A stretch of DNA of 27,834 bases from Anaerolineales bacterium UBA2200 (GTDB lineage Bacteria; Chloroflexota; Anaerolineae; UBA2200). Position 1 is the stretch's first letter, and the number at the start of each line of letters is the position of its first letter. The notes beneath the pieces are model-generated. The model saw only the letters and a list, made by a program, of their open reading frames with translations. It was not told where the DNA came from and did no database searches. The stretch covers positions 1 through 27,834 of the forward strand of contig DCVA01000008.1 in the NCBI GenBank assembly GCA_002327925.1, read 5' to 3'. The position numbers and the translations under genes were made by a program. This document shows positions 22,011 through 27,834 of the stretch, in pieces.

Positions 22011-22016
22011 GGAGGG
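22011..22016 (+). promoter_or_regulatory. Ribosome binding site misplaced for the MFS ATG
   Basis: GGAGGG lies 18 bases before the first in-frame ATG (22035), too far for normal initiation. It is only 3 bases from an in-frame ATT at 22020, a known rare start codon. Either ATT is used or this site is not the true one. Confidence 0.45.
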
Positions 22017-22034
22017 ACCATTACCAGCTCGACC

Positions 22035-23222
22035 ATGCCTGCGCCGGAAGCAACGCAGCACTTTCAGACCGCAGCCGTTCTCAGCATCGCCGGAGCGCAT
22101 GGGCTGCACGACTTGTTCACGGGGTTTGTCTCGCCCCTGCTTCCCCTTCTGATCGCAAACCTGTCTCTGAGCAAGACCCAGGCAGGCATGCTCATCCTTT
22201 TCCTGCAGGGCCCGGCTCTCTTTCAGCCGCTCATCGGCCAGCTGGTGGACCGGCTGGGGCTAAAGCAGATGATCTATCTGGGCCCGGCGATCACGGTGGT
22301 CGGGATGAGTCTCATCGGAGTGGCTCCCTCCTTCTCCCTGCTGGCGGCCCTGCTGCTGGCGATAGGCATCAACTCCGCCTTCTTCCACTCTGTGGGCTCT
22401 GTGATGTCCGGCACCCTCGCCGGCAAGAGCACGGGCCGCGGCACAGGCTTGTGGATGTTCGGCGCCGAATTCGGGCGCACCTTCAGCCCCCTGCTCATCG
22501 TTGCGGCGCTGGAGCTGGGTACGCCCGACCATCTGCCCTGGTTGATGACTATCGGACTGGCCGGGGCTGGGCTGCTCTACGTCCGGCTGCGCAACGTTCC
22601 CTTTGCTCCCGCCAGGTCCGCTTCCACGGGGGAACCGTGGTGGAGGGCGATCCGGGGGATGAGTTACGTGCTGCTGCCCGTGCTGGGCATCGTCACAGCG
22701 CGGGCGTTCCTGGTCACTGCGCTGACCACCTATCTGCCCACCTTCCTTCACGAGGAGGGGGCTTCGCTCACTGCGGGTGGGGTTGCCCTGGCTGTCTTTG
22801 AGGCGGCCGGAATGCTGGGAGCTCTCTTCGGCGGCTCGATGAGCGACCAACTGGGGCGCAAGACCACCGTACTGATCTCTTTGCTGGTCAGCTCACCGCT
22901 GATGTGGGTATTCATGAACTCGGACGGGGTGCTGAGGCTGGCAAGCCTGGTGGGCCTGGGCTTCTTCATGCTCTCCAATCTGGGTGTGATGATGGCCCTG
23001 GTCCAGGAGAGTTTTCCGCAGAACCGTGCACTGGCCAACGGCCTTTACCTGGCCTCCTACTTCACGGCTGGTTCCGTGATGTCCGTTGTCGTCGGGCGCC
23101 TGGGCGATGTCATGGGGCTGCGCTCCGCCTTCTCGATCGCCGGCCTGGCGCCTCTGGTGGGAGCGGCGATGGTGCTCCTGCTGCGCAAATCGGCGTCCAC
23201 CGCGCCAGCGCCGTCAGCGTAG
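22035..23222 (+). CDS. Major facilitator superfamily transporter, fosmidomycin-resistance (Fsr)-like
   Basis: This 395-residue inner membrane protein has about 12 hydrophobic segments and typical MFS loops: GQLVDRLGLKQM after segment 2 and GGSMSDQLGRKTTVLIS after segment 8. The opening AGAHGLHDLFTGFVSPLLPLLI resembles the Fsr-type subgroup, which has a conserved His and Asp in the first helix. A central loop (about 185-205) separates the two six-helix halves. The substrate cannot be assigned from the sequence. The ATG at 22035 is the first in frame, but the ribosome binding site at 22011-22016 fits an ATT at 22020 better; use of it would add five residues. It ends 9 bp into the 3' end of the convergent PIG-L gene. 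Confidence 0.88.
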   Translation: MPAPEATQHFQTAAVLSIAGAHGLHDLFTGFVSPLLPLLIANLSLSKTQAGMLILFLQGPALFQPLIGQLVDRLGLKQMIYLGPAITVVGMSLIGVAPSFSLLAALLLAIGINSAFFHSVGSVMSGTLAGKSTGRGTGLWMFGAEFGRTFSPLLIVAALELGTPDHLPWLMTIGLAGAGLLYVRLRNVPFAPARSASTGEPWWRAIRGMSYVLLPVLGIVTARAFLVTALTTYLPTFLHEEGASLTAGGVALAVFEAAGMLGALFGGSMSDQLGRKTTVLISLLVSSPLMWVFMNSDGVLRLASLVGLGFFMLSNLGVMMALVQESFPQNRALANGLYLASYFTAGSVMSVVVGRLGDVMGLRSAFSIAGLAPLVGAAMVLLLRKSASTAPAPSA

Positions 23223-24023
23223 ACCCGCGAACAGATCCTTCTCCACCCCGGCCGGCTCCGGCAGCACGGAGCGGCCCAGAATAAAGAACTCGTGTCGGGT
23301 CATCGGGCTTTCGACGAAACGCGCCGCCTCGTGCGATGTCTCGCCGGCATCCACCTGGGTGGCATGGCACATCAGACCGGCAATTTTGGCGGGCACATAC
23401 GGCTCGATATCGATGATGGCATCGATCTGCTCACGGGGGTAGGTGACCATCGGGAAGGGTGCACCGTCCATCATCACGGACGGCGGCCTCCCGTCACGGG
23501 ACATGAAGGGCAGCATCTCCCGCGGCATCGCAACGTGGTAGAGCTTGCTGACCTGGTGGGGCTGGCACGGCGTGGACAGATCCGGGAAGCAGGCCGGGTC
23601 GGCCGCCAGTCCGAAGGCGATGGTGGCCCAGCGGTGCACGGCGATGTGGTCATAATGGCCGTAGATGCCGTCCGGACCGTAGGTGATCATCACCTGCGGC
23701 CTCAGCTCCCGAATGATGCGCACCAGCTTGCCCACTGCCTGCCCCTGGTTGACGATGGTGAGCTGGCCATCCAGATAGTCCAGGAATCGGGGCGGGTGAA
23801 TGCCCAGGGCCTCGCAGGCGCAGCGCAGCTCCTGCTCGCGAACCTGCGGCAGGTTGGCTTTGGTCGCCAGGCCCGGGTCGCGAATGTCCCCGTTCTCACC
23901 ACGCGTGGCTGTGACCAGGTACACATCGCTGCCTTCTGCGGCGTACCGGGCCAGTGTGCCCCCGCAGCTGAACGCTTCGTCATCAGGATGGGCAAAGACA
24001 GCCATCAGTTTCAACTCGCTCAT
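23214..24023 (-). CDS. PIG-L/LmbE family zinc deacetylase
   Basis: PIG-L/LmbE proteins are zinc-dependent hydrolases that remove acetyl groups from N-acetylglucosamine-type substrates, as in MshB and BshB of thiol biosynthesis. The 269-residue product begins MSELKLMAVFAHPDDE with the metal motif H12-x-D14-D15, then VTATRGENGD. GPDGIYGHYDHIAVH carries H123, D125, H126 and H130, which supply the remaining metal and catalytic positions. I chose the ATG at 24023, preceded by GAGGGG; an ATG four codons earlier (24035) is an alternative, and the frame stays open further up through poorly conserved sequence. It is convergent with the MFS gene, overlapping it by 9 bp. A mycothiol- or bacillithiol-type role is possible, but no partner gene is present. 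Confidence 0.9.
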   Translation of the reverse strand: MSELKLMAVFAHPDDEAFSCGGTLARYAAEGSDVYLVTATRGENGDIRDPGLATKANLPQVREQELRCACEALGIHPPRFLDYLDGQLTIVNQGQAVGKLVRIIRELRPQVMITYGPDGIYGHYDHIAVHRWATIAFGLAADPACFPDLSTPCQPHQVSKLYHVAMPREMLPFMSRDGRPPSVMMDGAPFPMVTYPREQIDAIIDIEPYVPAKIAGLMCHATQVDAGETSHEAARFVESPMTRHEFFILGRSVLPEPAGVEKDLFAGLR

Positions 24024-24087
24024 AGCCCCTCGCATCGAAAGACTGAAACTGCGCGCCCCGGACGTCAGGAGCGGCAGGTACGGCACG

Positions 24088-24116
24088 ATTCTAGCACAGC
24101 AGGCCGCAGAGCACAA
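24088..24116 (-). promoter_or_regulatory. Promoter of the PIG-L gene
   Basis: On the minus strand TTGTGC (24111-24116), 17 bp and TAGAAT (24088-24093) match sigma-A consensus at 3/6 and 5/6. Confidence 0.55.
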
Positions 24117-24146
24117 CCGCACTTCCCGAAGCGCGCTGGGCGGGAG

Positions 24147-24152
24147 TATAAT
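24147..24152 (+). promoter_or_regulatory. -10 box upstream of the nucleoside-salvage operon
   Basis: A perfect TATAAT lies 36 bases before the first phosphorylase ATG. No TTG-type -35 is found at 16-18 bp, so activator help is possible. It is the only credible promoter element for this operon. Confidence 0.5.
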
Positions 24153-24188
24153 CGGGTCGACCTGGATCACCTACCTCTGGAGGAAAGA

Positions 24189-24938
24189 ATGGCTCACGCC
24201 AAAGCCCATCCGGAGCACCACATCAACATGGTGCCGGGAGATGTCGCCCCAACGGTCCTGATCGTCGAAGACCGCGCGCAGGTACTGCTCTTTGCCCAAC
24301 TGGTCGATGAGGCGCACCCGGTCGCCGAAAAGCGCGAGTACGTGACCTGCACTGGACAAACGGGGGGCGTGCCCGTTTCCTGCACTTCGACCGGCATGGG
24401 CTGTCCCGCCACCTCTATCGGCGTGGAGGAGCTCTACCACATCGGCGCCAAGAACATCCTGCGCCTGGGCACCTGCATGCCGATCCAGCCGCGGGTCCGC
24501 CCCGGCGACCTGATCGTGGCCACAGGGGCGGTGCGCGACGAGCACACCAGCGAAGAGTACATCTCCAAAGAGTATCCGGCTGTGGCCGACTATCGGCTGG
24601 TGCGCGCCCTGAGCGATGCCTGCCTGGGTCTGGGGAGCCGTTTCCACACAGGCATCGTGCGTACCCATGACGCCTACTACCTGGAGAGCCCGGGCAGCGG
24701 CGGACGCGAGCAGCGGCTGATGCCCTGGGTGGATCTGGGCGTGCTGGGGGTTGACCTGGAGTCATCGGTCCTGTTCGTGCTGGCCTCCATGTCCGGATAT
24801 CGGGCCGGTGCATTACTGCTGGCACGAGACCCGGGATCCGACAATGCAGGCCAGATAGCGGAGGAAGAAACCGCCTCTCTGCTGAAGGCAGGCATTGCAG
24901 CGGCCAGAATCCTGGCCTCGCGCGGGCTGGCGGGCTAG
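24189..24938 (+). CDS. Nucleoside phosphorylase family protein (uridine phosphorylase-like), divergent copy
   Basis: This is one of two neighbouring 249-residue members of the PNP/UDP family, which split nucleosides with phosphate into base and ribose-1-phosphate. It has the family core STGMGCPATSIGVEELYHIGAKNILRLGT (Thr95), PGDLIVATGAVRDEHTS, EYPAVADYRLVRAL and VDLESSVLF with Glu191, which contacts the ribose in the family. The N-terminal phosphate loop is altered: where the second copy has LLPGDPKRA this one has LIVEDRA, losing the Gly-Asp-Pro. The usual base-binding Q/R region is also hard to align. GGAGG precedes the ATG by 6 bases. I suspect an altered substrate or reduced phosphorolysis. 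It lies 57 bp before the second copy. Confidence 0.88.
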   Translation: MAHAKAHPEHHINMVPGDVAPTVLIVEDRAQVLLFAQLVDEAHPVAEKREYVTCTGQTGGVPVSCTSTGMGCPATSIGVEELYHIGAKNILRLGTCMPIQPRVRPGDLIVATGAVRDEHTSEEYISKEYPAVADYRLVRALSDACLGLGSRFHTGIVRTHDAYYLESPGSGGREQRLMPWVDLGVLGVDLESSVLFVLASMSGYRAGALLLARDPGSDNAGQIAEEETASLLKAGIAAARILASRGLAG

Positions 24939-24995
24939 AGCGGGACAGAGATGCGACGAACCGCACTCATCACCCGGCATAAGAGGGGCTAACCT

Positions 24996-25745
24996 ATGGC
25001 ACAACAACCTTTCACCCGACTTGCTCCAGGCGACGTCGCCGAGATCGTGCTCTTACCGGGCGATCCCAAACGAGCCACGTTCATCGCCGACCACTTTGAC
25101 GAGGCGCACCTGGTGGCCGAGAACAGGCAATTCGTCACCTACACGGGCACCTACCAGGGGGCAGACATCAGCGTGGTCTCGCCGGGCATCGGCTGCCCGG
25201 TGGTGGCCATCACGCTGGAGGAACTGGTCCGTGTGGGCGGCAAGACCTTCATCCGCCTGGGCACGGGCGGGATCCTGCAGAAACACATTCCCGTGGGCAG
25301 CGTTATCATCGCCACGGCGGCTGTGCGCGGTGACGGCACCAGCCGGGAGTATTTTCCGCTCGAGTATCCCGCCATCGCCAGTCTGGAGGTGGTGGAGGCC
25401 CTCGAGTCGGCGGCCGTGGCCAGGGGCATCCACCCCTACGTGGGCATCATCCGCGGCCACGACGCCTTCTACATGGAGTCGATGCTGGCCCGGGGCGACT
25501 ACCTCGCCCGAGAGAAACAGTGGATCGACAGCAACGTCCTGTGCACCGAGAACGAGTCGTCCACCCTCTTCCCCCTGGCCTCTGCTCGCGGCTGCCGCGC
25601 CGGGACCATTCTGGCCGTGGGTGGTCATCACCACTTTCCGAAAAAGTCGATCTTTGCCGACGCGATGCAGGATCTGCTGGGAGAGGTAACCAGGATTACA
25701 CTAGACGCGGCGGTGCGCCTCGCAAAGCGGAAGACGGCCAGCTAA
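24996..25745 (+). CDS. Nucleoside phosphorylase (uridine/purine nucleoside phosphorylase family)
   Basis: This second family member, also 249 residues, keeps the canonical phosphate loop VLLPGDPKRA (G22, D23, R26). It also has SPGIGCPVVAITLEELVRVGGKTFIRLGT (Thr90), PVGSVIIATAAVRGDGTS and the ribose-binding Glu187 in TENESSTLF. The usual MES of uridine phosphorylase is NES here. The tail VGGHHHFPKKSIF replaces the NRTQQE-type region of E. coli Udp, so specificity is uncertain and could be uridine, inosine or methylthioadenosine. GAGGGG lies 7 bases before the ATG. Its stop overlaps the ribosome binding site of the following amidohydrolase gene (13-bp gap), indicating one transcript for nucleoside salvage. 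Confidence 0.92.
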   Translation: MAQQPFTRLAPGDVAEIVLLPGDPKRATFIADHFDEAHLVAENRQFVTYTGTYQGADISVVSPGIGCPVVAITLEELVRVGGKTFIRLGTGGILQKHIPVGSVIIATAAVRGDGTSREYFPLEYPAIASLEVVEALESAAVARGIHPYVGIIRGHDAFYMESMLARGDYLAREKQWIDSNVLCTENESSTLFPLASARGCRAGTILAVGGHHHFPKKSIFADAMQDLLGEVTRITLDAAVRLAKRKTAS

Positions 25746-25758
25746 GAGGAGCAGAACC

Positions 25759-27081
25759 TTGCAGACTCTCATTCGCAATGGAATCGGATTCTGGGGGCAC
25801 GACCATGTGGTCGGACCCCAGCACCTGCTGCTCGAGGGCGACTCGATCGCCACGGTGAGCCGCACCGTTCCGGCCGCCGGGCCTGACGCCATCGTGTACG
25901 ACGTGGAGGGCCGGCTCCTCCTGCCCGGATTCGTTGATGCCCACACCCATCTGGCCCAGTCCTTCGGCCGCGGCATCTACGACAACCGCCATCTCACCCA
26001 GTGGCTGGCGACTATGATCCGCTTCCTGCACCTGAGCGAGGAAGAAACCTACACCGCGGCTCTGATCGGCTGCATCGAGGCGCTCAAGAGCGGAACGACC
26101 ACGGTGGCCGAGATGACCAGTCTGGGGGTGAGCGTGGATGCCTCCATCCAGGCCATCGCCGACAGCGGGCTGCGCGGCGTGGTCAGCTCCTGCCTCGGTG
26201 ACTACCAGGAGGGAGACAACCCCGCCCCGGCTCTGGACGCCAACGGCGTGCTGGGCGAAATGAGGAGACTGCACAAACAGTGGCAGGGCAGCCAGGAAGG
26301 ACGGATTACGGTGCGCCTGTCCCCCGTGGGCCTGCCGGCGTGCACCGAAGAGCTGATGCGCGGCACGCGGGCCCTGGCCGACGAGCTGGGAATCGGCATT
26401 CACACCCACTGCAGTGAAGGCGAGACAGAGACACAAAGCGCCTACGAGCGGTTTGGCTGCAGCGAGGTCGAGGCCCTGGATCGCTTCGGCGTGCTGGGCC
26501 AGGACGCGCAGCTGGTGCACTGCGTCTGGCTGACCGATCACGACCGCCAGCTCATCGCCGCGAGCGGCTCCAGCGTGGTGCATTGCCCTTCGACGAACCT
26601 CAAGATCACGGACGGCCTGCCCCTCATGGCGCCCCTGTGGCGTGCCGGGGTGAACATCGCCCTGGGTTGCGACGGACAGTCGAGCAGCGGCAGTTACGAC
26701 ATGCTGAAGGAGGCACGTCTGGCGTCTCTGCTGGGCAAGGGCCTCTCGGCCGATGCAACGGCCTTTCCCGCCGGTGCCACTCTGGACATGATCACCGCGA
26801 ATGGAGCGCGCGCGGTTGGGCTGGGCCAGTCGACCGGCGCCCTGGAGGCAGGCCGCAAGGCGGACGTGATCGTTATCAACTACCCGCAGATCCACCTCAT
26901 CGATGAGCAGCGCCTGCTTTCCAACCTAATCTACGCCGGTGGAGGCGCGGATGTGGACTCGGTGTTCGTGGGCGGGCGGGCCCTGATGTGGAACAGGGAG
27001 CTGCTGCACCTCGACGAGCGTGCCATTCTGGCCGACGCACGGCAAAAGATGCGCCAGACCGCCTACATTCGGCCGCACTAG
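25759..27081 (+). CDS. Amidohydrolase, 5'-methylthioadenosine / S-adenosylhomocysteine deaminase-like
   Basis: The 440-residue product belongs to the TrzN/MtaD/SsnA group of metal-dependent deaminases. It has GFVDAHTHLAQSFGRG (H62, H64), IHTHCSEGETE (H217, E220), LVHCVWLTDHD (H254) and ALGCDGQSSSGSYDMLKEARLA with D305, placed as the TIM-barrel metal ligands and catalytic residues. VVHCPSTNLKITDGLP fits MtaD-type proteins. The usual GTDG reads GCDG. It probably deaminates an adenine- or guanine-type nucleoside or base. The start codon is TTG at 25759, fixed by AGAGGAG just upstream. Placement after two nucleoside phosphorylases and 25 bp before the DUF2284 gene fits purine-nucleoside salvage, for example deamination before phosphorolysis. 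Confidence 0.9.
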   Translation: MQTLIRNGIGFWGHDHVVGPQHLLLEGDSIATVSRTVPAAGPDAIVYDVEGRLLLPGFVDAHTHLAQSFGRGIYDNRHLTQWLATMIRFLHLSEEETYTAALIGCIEALKSGTTTVAEMTSLGVSVDASIQAIADSGLRGVVSSCLGDYQEGDNPAPALDANGVLGEMRRLHKQWQGSQEGRITVRLSPVGLPACTEELMRGTRALADELGIGIHTHCSEGETETQSAYERFGCSEVEALDRFGVLGQDAQLVHCVWLTDHDRQLIAASGSSVVHCPSTNLKITDGLPLMAPLWRAGVNIALGCDGQSSSGSYDMLKEARLASLLGKGLSADATAFPAGATLDMITANGARAVGLGQSTGALEAGRKADVIVINYPQIHLIDEQRLLSNLIYAGGGADVDSVFVGGRALMWNRELLHLDERAILADARQKMRQTAYIRPH

Positions 27082-27106
27082 GCCCGAAACAGCACAGGGA
27101 GGGAGA

Positions 27107-27754
27107 ATGGCGTCAGAGAGAGGCCCGCGCGCCCTGGGCGGGCCGATGAACGAAGAGCTGTTGCAGGCCGACCTCGAGCGCTACAGGCAGAAAGCACTGG
27201 AGCTGGGCGCTTCGGGAGCGGCCGTGATTCCTGCCGCCTGGGTAGAGGTCGATGAGCGGGTGAGACTCAAGTGCATCGTGCCTCGCTGCGACCACGCCGG
27301 GCTGACCCCCAATTGCCCGCCCAACGCGCCGGACCTGGATCTGGTGCGCAGGGCCCTGGCCCGCTACAGATGGGCGGTCCTGATCAAGTGCGACGTGGAC
27401 ATTGCCAGCCACGCTCCCGCTGCCGGCACGTCGACGGAGGAGCCGCTCTCCTTTCACCGGCAGGGTAACCAGTTGGTGGAAGACCTGGAGCGCTTGGCCT
27501 TCCGCGACGGTTACCACCTGACGATGGGCTTTGGCGGCGGGTCCTGTATGGCCGACCTGTGCCGCGGGCAGCCCTGCCAGGCAATGGCAGGCGGCGCGTG
27601 CCGCTTTCCCTACCGCTCCCGGCCGTCGATGGAGGCCATCGGGGTCGACGTGATGAGCCTGATCCACAGGGCCGGCTGGTCGGCCTACGCCATGCAGGAC
27701 GATCCCAATGCCGCGCCCTTCGCCATCACGGTGGGAATCGTGTTCGTATCCTAG
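27107..27754 (+). CDS. DUF2284 family cysteine-rich metal-binding protein
   Basis: DUF2284 proteins are predicted metal-binding proteins of unknown function. The 215-residue product contains LKCIVPRCDHAGLTPNCPPNAPDL (C56, C61, C70), IKCDVD (C95) and GGGSCMADLCRGQPCQAMAGGACRFPYRSRPSMEAIGVDV (C147, C152, C157, C165), which is the family signature. Eight cysteines in ferredoxin-like spacings suggest one or two iron-sulfur or zinc sites. It is cytoplasmic, with no signal. GGGAGGGAGA precedes the ATG at 27107; an alternative ATG is at 27146. It is the last gene of the nucleoside-salvage operon, and the next gene has its own promoter. Confidence 0.87.
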   Translation: MASERGPRALGGPMNEELLQADLERYRQKALELGASGAAVIPAAWVEVDERVRLKCIVPRCDHAGLTPNCPPNAPDLDLVRRALARYRWAVLIKCDVDIASHAPAAGTSTEEPLSFHRQGNQLVEDLERLAFRDGYHLTMGFGGGSCMADLCRGQPCQAMAGGACRFPYRSRPSMEAIGVDVMSLIHRAGWSAYAMQDDPNAAPFAITVGIVFVS

Positions 27755-27765
27755 GAATGACTTCC

Positions 27766-27794
27766 TTGGCGAACGGCGGCTGCTGTGTTATACT
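27766..27794 (+). promoter_or_regulatory. Promoter of the gene at the right edge
   Basis: TTGGCG (27766-27771), 17 bp and TATACT (27789-27794) match sigma-A consensus at 4/6 and 5/6. It is followed by a full-strength AAGGAGGT at 27814-27821. Confidence 0.75.
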
Positions 27795-27826
27795 GGATTC
27801 GAGTTAACGCCTGAAGGAGGTAGCGA

Positions 27827-27834
27827 ATGCCACA
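27827..27834 (+). CDS. Start of a coding sequence cut by the window edge
   Basis: ATG at 27827 follows AAGGAGGT with a 5-base spacer and a strong promoter. Only Met-Pro and a partial third codon are visible, so the product cannot be named. Confidence 0.6.

Noticed and set aside
21855..22109. Minus-strand frame of 84 codons between the lipoprotein and MFS genes
   Set aside because: It covers the MFS promoter and start and has no similarity I recognise.
23292..24188. Upstream extension of the first nucleoside phosphorylase frame
   Set aside because: It is the antisense of the PIG-L gene. The ATG at 24189 has a perfect GGAGG and gives the same length as the second paralogue.

Overview
The window is a GC-rich bacterial chromosome segment, densely packed with genes that mostly lie in short operons. 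I see no insertion sequence, prophage, CRISPR array, tRNA or rRNA. Several traits suggest a Chloroflexota (Anaerolineae-like) bacterium: a short EF-Ts, a secreted SBBP/PKD-repeat protein with a long Thr-Pro linker, a lipoprotein with a similar linker, and Ppx and CHAD proteins of the kind common in that phylum. This assignment is an inference from protein character, not from a marker-gene comparison.

Layout. (1) 1-3726, minus strand: the translation and cell-wall operon rpsB-tsf-pyrH-frr-uppS, driven by a clear sigma-A-type promoter at 3851-3879. uppS runs off the left edge. (2) 3973-11073: a polyphosphate island. A plus-strand CYTH-HTH-CHAD protein converges on a minus-strand operon of ppk1, a metallophosphoesterase fused to a Ppx-type HD domain, and ppx. 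(3) 11098-16574, minus strand: an undecaprenyl-phosphate sugar transferase with a strong terminator, and a 1452-residue secreted protein. That protein has an N-terminal domain, a 7-bladed SBBP propeller, Ig-like and PKD domains, a 200-residue Thr/Pro linker and a C-terminal jelly-roll-like domain. (4) 16576-21255, minus strand: a probable six-gene run of Trm112-like protein, MA-type peptidase, mutM, butyrate kinase, MoaD/ThiS-like protein and ThiF/HesA-like E1 enzyme, with three coupled or overlapping junctions. (5) 21304-24188: a lipoprotein, an Fsr-like MFS transporter and a PIG-L/LmbE deacetylase. (6) 24189-27754, plus strand: a nucleoside-salvage operon of two uridine/purine phosphorylase paralogues, an MtaD/SAH-deaminase-like amidohydrolase and a DUF2284 cysteine-rich protein. 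(7) A last promoter and ribosome binding site at the right edge open a gene that continues outside the window.

The most interesting part is the polyphosphate island. Synthesis (PPK1), hydrolysis (Ppx), a probable polyphosphate-binding and triphosphatase protein (CYTH-CHAD with an inserted helix-turn-helix) and an uncommon metallophosphoesterase-HD fusion sit side by side. The HD half of the fusion looks like a paralogue of the C-terminal domain of the neighbouring Ppx, which suggests a polyphosphate-targeted phosphoesterase. A second theme is promoter uniformity: eight promoters in the window share TTG at -35, exactly 17 bp of spacer and a TATACT/TATAAT-like -10.
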